Assembly: GCF_042427615.1 (NCBI RefSeq)
Contig: NZ_JBHMEZ010000012.1
Coordinates: 62,001-126,000, forward strand
Direction: 5' to 3'
DNA from: Formosa undariae
GTDB taxonomy: Bacteria; Bacteroidota; Bacteroidia; Flavobacteriales; Flavobacteriaceae
DNA: 64,000 nt
In this document: positions 45,252 to 54,141 of the stretch, in pieces
Position numbering within the stretch: the first letter of the stretch is position 1
Layout of the letters: every line of letters begins with the position of its first letter
Notes under the pieces: model-generated
Database searches by the model: none
Told to the model about the DNA's origin: nothing
The model's input: only the letters and a program-made list of their open reading frames with translations
Made by a program: the position numbers and the translations under genes

Positions 45252-46502
45252 ATGCGAAAATTTACACATTTTTTTTACGATTATTTTATACAACTAAATG
45301 CTTCTGAGAACTCAGCTACATATTTAAATATGTTAGCCTTATTGGTTTTGTTGATTGTAATTATAGTTATTACAGATATTGTTGCTAGAAAAATACTACT
45401 TCAAGCTTTCTCCTCTTTTGCGGCGAAATCTAAAACAAAATTCGACGATATATTAATCAACCATAAAGTTCCTAGAAATTTCGCTCACATTGTTCCTTTG
45501 ATTATTGCCTTAAAGTGCATACCTCTTGTATTTATAGATTTCCCAGGTTTTGAAAGCGCTGTAGAATTATTATTACAGCTTTATTGTGTATTACTTATAA
45601 TCTGGATTATTAGAAGTGTTTTACGCACTTTAGAGTCTTTCTTTAAAACGATACCGAGATTAAAAGACAAACCAATAGACAGTTATATACAAGTACTCAT
45701 GCTACTGCTTTGGTTAGTTGGTATTGCTATTATTTTTGTGATGCTTACATCAATTAATTTCACAAAGTTTTTTACCACTTTAGGTGCGGCATCTGCTATT
45801 TTGTTATTAATTTTTAAAGATACCATTATGGGGTTTGTAGCCAGTATTCAAGTCGCTGTTAACGATACGGTAAGAATTGGGGATTGGATAACCATGGAGA
45901 AATTTGGTGCTGACGGTGATGTTATTGAAATTAACTTAAACACGCTTCAAGTTCAGAATTTTGATATGACGATTACCAACATACCAACATATGCTCTAAT
46001 TACTGAATCTTTTAAAAACTGGAGAGGAATGAGTAATTCAGGGGGAAGACGAATTAAGCGTGCACTTATTATTAAAGCTAAAAGTGTACATTATTTAACA
46101 GATGATAAGATTAATGAGCTTAAAAAAATTCAACTACTAACAGACTATTTAACGCAAAGACAAGGCGATATTTCCAGTTATAATACCAATAATAATATTG
46201 ATAAGTCTGTATTAATTAATGGGCGTAACATGACTAATCTTGGTGTTTTTAGAAAGTATATACAAAGTTATATTGAAGGTCATTCTGCAATAAATAAAGA
46301 CATGACGATAATGACGAGACAACTCGCTCCTACTTCTCAAGGTCTTCCTTTAGAAATTTATGCTTTTAGTAGTGATAAACGCTGGCAGAATTACGAATAT
46401 ATCATGTCCGATATTTTCGATCACAGTTTAGCGGCCATTCCTTATTTTGATTTAGAAATTTACGAGTTCTCAAATTATTCTCCAGAACTTGAACAAAATT
46501 AA
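45252..46502 (+). CDS. MscS-family mechanosensitive ion channel (YbdG/MscM-like)
   Basis: A 416-residue inner-membrane channel with five hydrophobic segments and a C-terminal cytosolic domain. The pore helix and beta domain are visible as TTLGAASAILLLIFKDTIMGFVASIQV followed by DTVRIGDWITM and VQNFDMTITNIPTYALI. The insertion of a large C-terminal beta domain and the length (about 415) fit YbdG. It should protect against hypo-osmotic shock. It begins at the base after the DUF3817 stop codon. Confidence 0.88.
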   Translation: MRKFTHFFYDYFIQLNASENSATYLNMLALLVLLIVIIVITDIVARKILLQAFSSFAAKSKTKFDDILINHKVPRNFAHIVPLIIALKCIPLVFIDFPGFESAVELLLQLYCVLLIIWIIRSVLRTLESFFKTIPRLKDKPIDSYIQVLMLLLWLVGIAIIFVMLTSINFTKFFTTLGAASAILLLIFKDTIMGFVASIQVAVNDTVRIGDWITMEKFGADGDVIEINLNTLQVQNFDMTITNIPTYALITESFKNWRGMSNSGGRRIKRALIIKAKSVHYLTDDKINELKKIQLLTDYLTQRQGDISSYNTNNNIDKSVLINGRNMTNLGVFRKYIQSYIEGHSAINKDMTIMTRQLAPTSQGLPLEIYAFSSDKRWQNYEYIMSDIFDHSLAAIPYFDLEIYEFSNYSPELEQN

Positions 46503-46534
46503 AACTTAACACAAGGTGTTAAAATATAATCAAT

Positions 46535-46566
46535 AAAAAAGTCGAGCAAAATGCTCGACTTTTTTT
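46535..46566. terminator. Bidirectional terminator, MscS/OmpA
   Basis: Stem AAAAAAGTCGAGCA/TGCTCGACTTTTTT with an AAA loop between convergent genes. Confidence 0.9.
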
Positions 46567-46591
46567 ATTTTATTTATACTGTTTGTAATAA

Positions 46592-47266
46592 CTAGTTAGC
46601 CTGAGCTTTAGCATCATCAATCATTTCTTTATTAGCAGAAACACCAATTTCAACACGACGATTTTTAGAACGTCCTTCAGAAGTGGTATTATCAAATCTA
46701 GGTTTAGTTTCACCGTAAGCATTAACGTCAAAACGATCTCCTGTTACACCTTTACCTTTTAAATATGTTACAACAGATTGTGCTCTCTTTTCAGATAATG
46801 TCATATTATAAGCGTCGTTTCCTGTATTATCGGTATGGCCTTCAACTAATAAATTAGTATCGGGAAACTCAATAAATACATCTGCAATAGCATCTAAATT
46901 TTCTTTAGCCTTTGCTGTTAAATCGGCCTTATTCGTGGCAAAAGTTACACCACTCTTATCATCGAAAACAATTTGAATACCTTCACCCACACGATTAACT
47001 TCTGCTCCAGGTAAAGCATCTTCAATTTTATCTGCTTGTTTATCCATACTGTGACCAATAACCCCTCCGGCAGCACCACCTACAGCAGCACCAATTAAGG
47101 CTCCAGTAATGTTACCTCCAATAAGTCCACCAATTAATGCGCCTCCAGCAACACCAATTCCTGCTCCTTTTTGAGTATCATTTGCATTATTTAGTGCATC
47201 GCAACTCACAAAAGATAATGAAAACATTAAAGCTATAGCGAGTATTATACTTGTTGATTTTTTCAT
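46592..47266 (-). CDS. OmpA-family lipoprotein with glycine zipper
   Basis: A 224-residue lipoprotein with a lipobox near FVSC (about 19-22). A glycine-zipper region follows (about 34-70: GIGVAGGALIGGLIGG, ALIGAAVGGAAGGVIGH), then an OmpA C-terminal domain (about 105-215) with VEGHTDNTGND, LSEKRAQSVVTYL and RSKNRRVEIGV. Glycine zippers of this kind insert into membranes or oligomerise. It is probably the second gene of an operon with the lipocalin-like gene 22 bases upstream. Confidence 0.88.
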   Translation of the reverse strand: MKKSTSIILAIALMFSLSFVSCDALNNANDTQKGAGIGVAGGALIGGLIGGNITGALIGAAVGGAAGGVIGHSMDKQADKIEDALPGAEVNRVGEGIQIVFDDKSGVTFATNKADLTAKAKENLDAIADVFIEFPDTNLLVEGHTDNTGNDAYNMTLSEKRAQSVVTYLKGKGVTGDRFDVNAYGETKPRFDNTTSEGRSKNRRVEIGVSANKEMIDDAKAQAN

Positions 47267-47288
47267 GTTTATTTTATTTTTTTAATTA

Positions 47289-47792
47289 TTACATTTCAAT
47301 ACTATCCGAAGTCTTGTTATACGTTAAAATAACATCGAACGGATTACCTTCATATTCAGATGCGACTTTAAGAATCATCATATTTTCACTAATTTCTTGA
47401 ATCGTTCCTCTATATCCCGATTTCACATTTTTAGCTTTAACATCGTCTCCAACATATTTAAATTGGAATTGCGTGAATCCATCTGCTGATTCTAAAAACG
47501 ACCAATGAATGGTTTGTGTATAGGCTTCGCAAACTGAACTATTAACGTTTGTAGAAAATTTACCAGAACCATTATTGGGTATAAACACCCATTCTCCTCC
47601 TTTAAAACAAGATGAATCTGCTAAGTCGAATAAAAATGCTTTGTATAATCCTTTATCTCCAACAAATTTAATATTAGAAACCTCCCAAGTTCCTTTTAAC
47701 ATTTTTTTACTTGGTTGCTTTGCTGTAGTAGACTTAGTACCCGAGCATGAAAATACCAAAAGTGCCAAAGTCATGTAAATTAATTTTTTCAT
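47289..47792 (-). CDS. Lipocalin-like lipoprotein
   Basis: A 167-residue lipoprotein with lipobox near LVFSC (about 12-16). The rest is beta-rich with MLKGTWEVSNIKFVGDKG, an opening typical of lipocalin-like proteins of Bacteroidota. One Cys pair (SSCFKGGEW and SSVCEAYTQ) may form a disulphide. It should sit in the outer membrane facing the periplasm. It pairs with the OmpA-family gene downstream. The ligand is unknown. Confidence 0.75.
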   Translation of the reverse strand: MKKLIYMTLALLVFSCSGTKSTTAKQPSKKMLKGTWEVSNIKFVGDKGLYKAFLFDLADSSCFKGGEWVFIPNNGSGKFSTNVNSSVCEAYTQTIHWSFLESADGFTQFQFKYVGDDVKAKNVKSGYRGTIQEISENMMILKVASEYEGNPFDVILTYNKTSDSIEM

Positions 47793-47876
47793 GTTTAAAG
47801 TGGTTATTTATTAATTAATACTAATTTAATATTTTTAGCGTACTATTTATTTATTTTATTTAAAAAATTAAGAGAA

Positions 47877-48269
47877 TTATTGATTACCTAACCGATCCTT
47901 AACAAACTCGATTTCAGTTTTTCCATGAGCTTTAGGTTTTCCATCTTCACCCAAATTTACCATAATTATATTATCGACATGAATAATAGCTTCTCTAGTC
48001 ATTTTATTACGCACTTCACAAAAAAGTGTTAAAGACGTTTTTCCGAATTTTTCAACACGTATACCTATTTCAACAATATCTCCTTGCTTAGCAGAACTTA
48101 AAAAGTTTATCTCAGACATATACTTAGTTACAACTTTGCTATTCTCTAATTGAATAATAGAATACAATGCCGCTTCTTCATCAATCCAGGCTAATAACTT
48201 ACCTCCAAATAACGTTCCGTTAGCATTTAAATCTTCTGGTTTTACCCATTTTCTGGTATGAAATCTCAT
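47877..48269 (-). CDS. Acyl-CoA thioesterase (hotdog fold)
   Basis: A 130-residue protein starting MRFHTRKWVKPEDLNANGTLFGGKLLAWIDEEAAL, matching the YciA/BFIT hotdog-fold family with the catalytic region NGTLFGGKLLAWIDE. It should hydrolyse acyl-CoA esters as a homohexamer or tetramer. It is monocistronic. The chain-length preference is unknown. Confidence 0.88.
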   Translation of the reverse strand: MRFHTRKWVKPEDLNANGTLFGGKLLAWIDEEAALYSIIQLENSKVVTKYMSEINFLSSAKQGDIVEIGIRVEKFGKTSLTLFCEVRNKMTREAIIHVDNIIMVNLGEDGKPKAHGKTEIEFVKDRLGNQ

Positions 48270-48389
48270 AATTAATATTTTTCGGTAAAGGTAAATTAAT
48301 AATTGTTCATAACAACGTTAACAAGTTATAGCGTTAACAAAAAATTCAAATCCGATAATTAATAATTTTAATAAAAATGTTTAATAATT

Positions 48390-48803
48390 ATGACAACAAG
48401 ACACAACAATCTTAAAGCTAGCCGTCCAGCAACATCTTACGGAAATCTTAGCGAAAACATGAGTAGTGACGAACGTTTTCAAAACGAAACATTACGGCCA
48501 GTTATTAAATTTCAAAAGGACTTATTTATTGAAGTGTTTAGAAATTACATCACAAAACATAAAAGTATGTTCTATGATTTAACAACACCAAAAAAAATTA
48601 TTTTTATTGAAAATGCCATTCAGAAAGACATCAAATTTAGAAACGCTATAAAAGGTATGATTATCGGACAATTTACTGTAGATGAATATCTAGCTTACAT
48701 CGAAAATTCATCAGCACTCAATAAACGCATGATGAACATTGTAAAAGATCAACTAGTTAGTAACCTCCAAGTTTTGGATAGTCAATTAGCAAAAGTGGTT
48801 TGA
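48390..48803 (+). CDS. Conserved hypothetical protein
   Basis: A 137-residue helix-rich soluble protein starting MTTRHNNLKASRPATSYG. I recognise no domain. The stretch FIEVFRNYITKHKSMFYDLTTPKKIIFIENAIQKD (residues about 46-80) looks like a folded helical core, and the N-terminal 30 residues look disordered. It has its own upstream region with two CGTTAACAA copies (48316-48324 and 48332-48340). Confidence 0.65.
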   Translation: MTTRHNNLKASRPATSYGNLSENMSSDERFQNETLRPVIKFQKDLFIEVFRNYITKHKSMFYDLTTPKKIIFIENAIQKDIKFRNAIKGMIIGQFTVDEYLAYIENSSALNKRMMNIVKDQLVSNLQVLDSQLAKVV

Positions 48804-48824
48804 TTAAACAAAAAATCTCATAAA

Positions 48825-49502
48825 TTATATGAGCGATTCTCCGTTAATATTAGTCGTTAGCACATCGCTCATATAATTAAAATAAGGTCTAATGGTTTTA
48901 AAATCATCATTTACCTTGTTAAGAAAATCAGGATGTAAAACCTCTTTATCTGTATAATGCTTAGTGAAAATAAATTGCTTTTTTCTTATAAGATCAATAT
49001 CGGGATGACTTTTATCAAATCCTTTTGGAGATGTTTTAAGCTCTTCTCCTTCTAAATTTCCCCAAGTCGATTTAAACTTGTCATCTGCCATAATATCTCG
49101 CATTTCTTGCGCATCGACCTCGAATTCTTTTCTAATTCTTAACAAATCTTCTTTCGAAGGATCCCAAAATCCAGTTGCTAAAAAGGATTCGTTATTTGGC
49201 TTAATTTGCAAATAATAGCCACCTCTTAGATTGGGTTTTGTACGGTGAATAGATCCGCCAAAATGCGTTTTATAAGGTGTTTTATTTTTCGAAAACCTAA
49301 CGTCTCTATATATTCTAAAGACTTTTACCGCATCCACATCATCATGTGTTTTTATAAGCGTAAATAATGTATTGTATGCCTCTTTCATCTCTTTTTCAAC
49401 AGCCCTAAATTCAGATTTATGCTCTTGAAACCATACTCTATCGTTATTTTGTTCTAATTCAGTTAAATAATCAAGTACACGCTTAGAAATCATATAATAC
49501 AT
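48825..49502 (-). CDS. DUF2461 family protein
   Basis: A 225-residue protein of the DUF2461 family (TIGR02453). Typical segments are LEQNNDRVWFQEHKSEFRAVEKE (about 16-38), KVFRIYRDVRFSKNKTPYKTHFGGSIHR (about 60-87) and GGYYLQIKPNNESFLATGFWDPSKEDL. The function is unknown. The ATG three codons further in (49493, MISKRVL) is the usual family start. A 15-base inverted repeat overlaps its 3' end (48823-48837 with 48864-48878). Confidence 0.87.
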   Translation of the reverse strand: MYYMISKRVLDYLTELEQNNDRVWFQEHKSEFRAVEKEMKEAYNTLFTLIKTHDDVDAVKVFRIYRDVRFSKNKTPYKTHFGGSIHRTKPNLRGGYYLQIKPNNESFLATGFWDPSKEDLLRIRKEFEVDAQEMRDIMADDKFKSTWGNLEGEELKTSPKGFDKSHPDIDLIRKKQFIFTKHYTDKEVLHPDFLNKVNDDFKTIRPYFNYMSDVLTTNINGESLI

Positions 49503-49525
49503 TTTTTGTTAGGATAAAGATATAA

Positions 49526-49549
49526 AAAAGCCCCAGTAAACTAGGGCTT
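49526..49549 (-). terminator. Terminator after the 179-residue secreted protein gene
   Basis: Stem AAGCCCCAG/CTAGGGCTT (one mismatch) with a TAAA loop. The minus strand continues into TTTTTT. Confidence 0.7.
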
Positions 49550-49572
49550 AATCAAGTTAAAACATTCTACTT

Positions 49573-50112
49573 TTATTTCATTAAAGTATATATTTTAGAT
49601 ACTATTTCATTTGAATTTTTATCGAACTGTTGCACAATAAAATTTCCTTTTTCATCGAAATAACCAATTCCCGTCTTTCCATTATCATTCATTACAAATT
49701 GAGTAGAATCGGCATCCGATTGTTCTACTTTTGTAGGAATATTACTGGAAGAATCTGAAATTAAGAATCCGTTTTCGTGCATATCGAACTGACACATTTT
49801 ACCTTCCAATTCGTATCGTATAGATTTTCTATCCGATGTAAATGGAGTGTTATCAGTTACGCGAACAGTCTCTGTAATCTGAGCCGGTGTATCTACACGG
49901 CTTTGATTTATTTTGTTTTTATCGCCTTCAGCTAATTTAACATCTTGCTCTGTTCTTTTATTATACTCGACAGTATTCTTTTTAATTTCCGTCCCGTTAT
50001 TTACTGTTGTTGTTACTTTCTTAGATTCGACAGTAATATCTTTTTTAGGATCTGTCTGGGCATTTACCGTATACATAAACAGTAATGCTACTACTATATA
50101 TATTGATTTCAT
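49573..50112 (-). CDS. Secreted hypothetical protein
   Basis: A 179-residue protein with a signal peptide ending near VNAQT (residues 1-19). The middle (about 25-90) is Lys/Thr/Asn-rich and repetitive in character, followed by a small globular part with QFDMHENGFLIS and GYFDEKGNFIVQQFDKN. No family recognised. The placement 44 bases downstream of a DUF1328 gene in the same orientation suggests co-transcription. Confidence 0.7.
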   Translation of the reverse strand: MKSIYIVVALLFMYTVNAQTDPKKDITVESKKVTTTVNNGTEIKKNTVEYNKRTEQDVKLAEGDKNKINQSRVDTPAQITETVRVTDNTPFTSDRKSIRYELEGKMCQFDMHENGFLISDSSSNIPTKVEQSDADSTQFVMNDNGKTGIGYFDEKGNFIVQQFDKNSNEIVSKIYTLMK

Positions 50113-50156
50113 AAATTTAATTTTTAAAGATTTTAATTTGTTTAAGATCTATGCGA

Positions 50157-50315
50157 TTATTTCATAACGCCTTTTAGAAGCGATAGTACAAAAAGCACTA
50201 GAAAAACAAAAAATAAGATTTTTGCAATTCCTGCCGATGCTCCTGCAATTCCTCCAAATCCTAAAACTCCTGCGATAATTGCTATAATTATAAATGTGAT
50301 GGTCCAACGTAACAT
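50157..50315 (-). CDS. DUF1328 family small membrane protein
   Basis: A 52-residue protein, MLRWTITFIIIAIIAG onward to KGVMK, with two membrane helices around GFGGIAGASAGIAKIL. The sequence and length match DUF1328 (YtjA-like), whose members are short inner-membrane proteins often induced by stress. It is clearly coding despite its small size. It precedes the secreted hypothetical gene on the minus strand. Confidence 0.88.
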   Translation of the reverse strand: MLRWTITFIIIAIIAGVLGFGGIAGASAGIAKILFFVFLVLFVLSLLKGVMK

Positions 50316-50638
50316 AATTTTAATTTTTTAAGTGATTAATATTATTATCTATTGTAAAATTAAATGTTTCGTACGGCGTAGAAGTTCTCTAATAAAATTT
50401 ATTTTGACTCAATAAAAAGCCCCCTATAAATAACAGTATTTGCATTTAAAAGTATTGTTTTTAAGGCATTACTGTATAAACACAGTTACAAGAACACATA
50501 TGTTGTAGAATTTAAACATAACCAAATGCTATATTCTAATGTGTCTTTTATGACTTTGTAGTAGAGAGTGAATTTAAAGAAACAACGTACTCTTATATAT
50601 AATACAAGTATACTAGTGATTACTTGATTTTGGATTAT
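50316..50638. other. Intergenic region, DUF1328 to TruA
   Basis: A 323-base AT-rich gap that must contain the DUF1328 promoter (minus strand) and the truA 3' end. I see no conserved structure or gene. Confidence 0.6.
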
Positions 50639-51427
50639 TTAAGGTGTCGTTTCAAATTCGACAGCATTTAAAACTAAGCCTGAAGCTGGAGCGATATAAT
50701 CCATAACTTCTATACTTTCTGGCTTTAAACTCTCCTGTATATAGTCTAAAGTAATTTCATTTTTCCCTAGTTTTATAAGTGCTCCCATCATTAAACGAAT
50801 TTGGTTTCTCATAAACCCTTTTCCTTTTACACGTAACATATAAGACTGTTCTGGAAAGAAACTAGCTGTGAAGACAGTATTTTCTACCAATTCACAGGTG
50901 TCAATTACACGATTAAAAACACCTGTTTCTGAAGGCTTGTAGCAGTAGGTTTTAAAATTGTGAGCTCCTTCAAAAAGCTTCGCTCCCAACTTCATTTTTT
51001 CAATATCTAAAGGATCTAAAATCGTTGTCATTAACGGTGCACAAAACGGATGATATTTAGCACCATGAGCAAATACATAAACGTATTCTTTCATTTTAGA
51101 TGCATTAATAACATTGAAATCTTTATCGACTTCTGTAATTGATAATGCTCTTAGATCCTGAGGTAAATTGTAATTAAATAATTCTAAAAAGGCAACTTCA
51201 TCCTCAATTCTATCTTCTAAAAACAATTCGAAAGCTCCTTGTTGGGCGGATACCATAGCATCTGTTCTTCCCGAACCTAAGGTTTTAAAGGGTTTCCCAT
51301 CCATGATATAACGCATGGTTTTATCAATCATAAGATGTACCGTTTTTAATTTAGGTTGCTTTTGCCAACCGTGAAAACGATAACCGAGATACTGAATTTC
51401 GATAAGATAGAAATAACGTTTATTCAA
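50639..51427 (-). CDS. tRNA pseudouridine synthase A-like protein
   Basis: A 262-residue enzyme of the TruA family, which makes pseudouridine at positions 38-40 of the tRNA anticodon arm. Signatures are YLGYRFHGWQKQP near residue 14, the catalytic Asp in GSGRTDAMVSAQQGAF near residue 56, and the C-terminal RMKGKGFMRNQIRLMMGAL-type segment (VKGKGFMRNQIRLMMG). The catalytic loop reads TDAMVSA where TDAGVHA is common, so it may be a TruA paralogue rather than the main enzyme. Confidence 0.82.
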   Translation of the reverse strand: MNKRYFYLIEIQYLGYRFHGWQKQPKLKTVHLMIDKTMRYIMDGKPFKTLGSGRTDAMVSAQQGAFELFLEDRIEDEVAFLELFNYNLPQDLRALSITEVDKDFNVINASKMKEYVYVFAHGAKYHPFCAPLMTTILDPLDIEKMKLGAKLFEGAHNFKTYCYKPSETGVFNRVIDTCELVENTVFTASFFPEQSYMLRVKGKGFMRNQIRLMMGALIKLGKNEITLDYIQESLKPESIEVMDYIAPASGLVLNAVEFETTP

Positions 51428-51532
51428 CTGAAAATGATTTTATATAAAGAGACGCAAGTAACCGATTTTAATAGACTTCTCAAAAATTTCACTACTTTTA
51501 AACCCTATTAAATTTACAAATTATTTTGATTT

Positions 51533-51946
51533 ATGAGTGACTCAGCTAAACTCCCTATTTGGTATTGGATTGTAACCGGATTTTATTTACTTTGGAATGG
51601 TTTGGGTGTTCAACAGTATTTTATCCAAGCGAATAACACAGAAGCGTTTAGATCAAAATATACAGAAATACAATTACAAGAAATTGCAGAAATGCCCACG
51701 TGGGTTATGCGTGCTTATGCAGTAGCAGTTATGTTTGGTTTTCTTGCCAGTATATTATTAATGGTTCGTAAACGATTTGCATATCCTTCTGCGCTTACTT
51801 CATTAATTGCAGTAATTGCTCAGATGAGCTATGTCTTTTACGTAGTTAAACCACCTAGCCTACTTATACCCGTTTTAACATTGGTGTTTTCTATATTACT
51901 ACTCTTATTTTCTAAATATAGTAAATCTAAAAACTGGCTTATTTAA
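51533..51946 (+). CDS. Hypothetical four-helix membrane protein
   Basis: A 137-residue inner-membrane protein with four hydrophobic segments (about 9-27, 57-79, 83-102, 107-127). The motif WYWIVTGFYLLWNGLGVQQYF and EMPTWVMRAYAVAVMFGF are conserved-looking, but I cannot name the family. It is monocistronic, divergent from truA and convergent with the histidine operon. Confidence 0.72.
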   Translation: MSDSAKLPIWYWIVTGFYLLWNGLGVQQYFIQANNTEAFRSKYTEIQLQEIAEMPTWVMRAYAVAVMFGFLASILLMVRKRFAYPSALTSLIAVIAQMSYVFYVVKPPSLLIPVLTLVFSILLLLFSKYSKSKNWLI

Positions 51947-51960
51947 ATAAGGTAGAAATT

Positions 51961-51999
51961 AAAACAGGTGCACTTTATAGGATTAAATGTACCTGTTTT
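51961..51999. terminator. Bidirectional terminator, membrane protein/hisIE
   Basis: Stem AAAACAGGTGCA/TGTACCTGTTTT with one G.T pair and a 15-base loop, between convergent genes. Confidence 0.75.
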
Positions 52000-52006
52000 A
52001 GTTTTA

Positions 52007-52609
52007 TTATTTTTCTCTTCCTCTTAAGATTTCAACAACATCTTTTATTTCAAAACCTTTAGCCTGAAGTAAAATTAAGTAATGAAATAATAAATCGGCG
52101 CTTTCATTTAGGAATAAATCAGCATCGTTATCTTTTGCTTCAATAACAACTTCAACAGCTTCCTCTCCTACTTTCTGAGCTATTTTATTAATGCCTTTCT
52201 CAAATAGAAAAGACACATACGATTCTGAGGGCGTAGAATTTAGACGTCTGTCCTTAATAACATCCTCAAGATGTGAAATAAATCCGTAAGTTTCCTCATT
52301 TGGTTCTGCCCAGCATGTATCTGTCCCTTTATGACATGTTGGTCCTTTTGGAAGTACTGAAATTAATAAGCTATCATTATCACAATCTAATTTTATATCC
52401 ACTAAATTTAAGACATTTCCGCTTTCTTCACCTTTAGTCCACAAACGTTGTTTTGTTCTACTGTAAAAGGTAACTAATTTCGTTTCTTTCGTTTTCTCTA
52501 AAGCTTCAGCATTCATATAACCAAGCATCAACACTTTTTTAGTTGAAACATCTTGAATAATTGCAGGCACTAGTCCGTCGCTATTTTTATTGAAATCTAT
52601 ATTCATCAC
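52007..52609 (-). CDS. hisIE: Bifunctional phosphoribosyl-AMP cyclohydrolase/phosphoribosyl-ATP pyrophosphatase
   Basis: A 200-residue fusion carrying steps 3 and 2 of histidine synthesis. The cyclohydrolase half (1-110) shows MLGYMNAEALEKT, LWTKGEESGN, the zinc ligands in LDCDNDSLLI and GPTCHKGTDTCW. The pyrophosphatase half has KGINKIAQKVGEEAVEVVIEAKDND. Last gene of the his operon. Confidence 0.94.
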   Translation of the reverse strand: MMNIDFNKNSDGLVPAIIQDVSTKKVLMLGYMNAEALEKTKETKLVTFYSRTKQRLWTKGEESGNVLNLVDIKLDCDNDSLLISVLPKGPTCHKGTDTCWAEPNEETYGFISHLEDVIKDRRLNSTPSESYVSFLFEKGINKIAQKVGEEAVEVVIEAKDNDADLFLNESADLLFHYLILLQAKGFEIKDVVEILRGREK

Positions 52610-52631
52610 TATTAATTTGAAATGTAAAATT

Positions 52632-53387
52632 TTACAATCTTACGGCTATATTATTATTCTTTAATTCTTCTTTTAATTCTGAAATAGGAATTTCTCCGAA
52701 GTGAAACACACTCGCTGCCAAAGCGGCATCAGATTTTCCGTCTTTAAACGTATCTACAAAATGCTGAATGCTTCCTGCTCCACCAGAAGCGATAATTGGA
52801 ATATTAAGCATATTTGAAAGTTTCGCTAAAGCTTCATTTGCAAAACCATTTTTTGTTCCATCGTGATTCATGGAGGTGAATAAAATTTCACCCGCTCCTA
52901 AATCTTCAACTTGCTTGGCCCATTCAAATAAATCGATTTCAGTAGGAATACTTCCTCCTGCCAAATGCACTTTCCATTGTCCGTCTACTTCTTTAGCATC
53001 AATGGCTACAACCACACACTGACTTCCGAATTTTTCTGATAATTCTTTAACCAATTCAGGGCGCTTAACAGCAGAAGAGTTTATAGATATTTTATCTGCT
53101 CCACATTGTAATAAAGCGTCTACGTGTTCTATTGAAGAAATCCCGCCTCCTACAGTAAATGGTATATTTACTTGTTCTGCAACATGTAAAACCATATCGA
53201 GAGTCGTTCCTCTACCTTCTAAAGTTGCCGAAATATCTAAAAACACCAATTCGTCTGCACCTTCTAAAGCGTATTGCTTTGCTAATTCTACCGGATCTCC
53301 AGCATCAATAAGGTCGACAAAATTAACACCTTTTACGGTTCTTCCATTTTTAATATCCAAACAAGGGATAATTCGTTTTGTAAGCAT
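52632..53387 (-). CDS. hisF: Imidazole glycerol phosphate synthase, cyclase subunit
   Basis: A 251-residue TIM barrel. MLTKRIIPCLDIKNGRTVKGVNF at the start contains catalytic Asp11; the second Asp is in VVAIDAKEVDG near residue 130. GGGISS and ASGGAGS supply the phosphate sites. It forms a complex with HisH and closes the imidazole ring. Confidence 0.95.
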   Translation of the reverse strand: MLTKRIIPCLDIKNGRTVKGVNFVDLIDAGDPVELAKQYALEGADELVFLDISATLEGRGTTLDMVLHVAEQVNIPFTVGGGISSIEHVDALLQCGADKISINSSAVKRPELVKELSEKFGSQCVVVAIDAKEVDGQWKVHLAGGSIPTEIDLFEWAKQVEDLGAGEILFTSMNHDGTKNGFANEALAKLSNMLNIPIIASGGAGSIQHFVDTFKDGKSDAALAASVFHFGEIPISELKEELKNNNIAVRL

Positions 53388-53393
53388 ATTAAT

Positions 53394-54122
53394 TTATTGA
53401 GAGTTTACAACCAGTTTTTCTAAATCCTTCATACTGATTTTGTTTTCGTAAATTGCTTTACCTATAATTACACCTTCGCAACCTAACTCCTTAAGTTTTG
53501 GTAATTCCTCTTTACAAGAAATTCCACCAGAAGCAATTAGTTTAATGTTAGGATTTTCGGTGATTATCTTTTTATATAAGTCGAATGATGGACCTTCTAA
53601 CATCCCATCTTTAGAAATATCGGTACAAATAACGTACTGAATCCCTTTATTCATATATCCTTTTATAAACGGGGTAACTTCTAAACTACTTTCTTCTAAC
53701 CAACCACTAATAGCTACTTTTTCATTTTTAGCATCAGCACCTAAAATAATTTTCTGACTTCCGTATTTTTGAATCCAACTTTCGAACATCGTACTGTCTT
53801 TAACAGCAATACTTCCACCCGTCACTTGTTTCGCTCCAGAATTGAAAGCAATATATAAGTCTTCGTTAGTTTTTAATCCGCCACCAAAATCAACTTTAAG
53901 ATTCGTTTTAGACGTGATTTGTTCCAAAACTTTATAATTGATAATAGTACTTGCCTTAGCGCCATCAAGATCTACTAAGTGTAAATATTCTACACCCGCA
54001 TCTTCAAAACTCTTAGCTACTTCTAACGGATTTTCGTTATATATTTTCTTTGTATCGTAATCACCTTTAGTTAAACGGACACATTTTCCGTCTATAATAT
54101 CTATGGCTGGTATAATTCTCAT
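53394..54122 (-). CDS. hisA: ProFAR isomerase (1-(5-phosphoribosyl)-5-[(5-phosphoribosylamino)methylideneamino]imidazole-4-carboxamide isomerase)
   Basis: A 242-residue TIM barrel. IIPAIDIIDGKCVRL at the start holds catalytic Asp8; the second Asp is in ICTDISKDGMLEGPS. VDFGGGLK and IASGGISC form the phosphate sites. It lies 6 bases upstream of hisF. Confidence 0.95.
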   Translation of the reverse strand: MRIIPAIDIIDGKCVRLTKGDYDTKKIYNENPLEVAKSFEDAGVEYLHLVDLDGAKASTIINYKVLEQITSKTNLKVDFGGGLKTNEDLYIAFNSGAKQVTGGSIAVKDSTMFESWIQKYGSQKIILGADAKNEKVAISGWLEESSLEVTPFIKGYMNKGIQYVICTDISKDGMLEGPSFDLYKKIITENPNIKLIASGGISCKEELPKLKELGCEGVIIGKAIYENKISMKDLEKLVVNSQ

Positions 54123-54141
54123 TCGTTATGTGTTAATCCGT

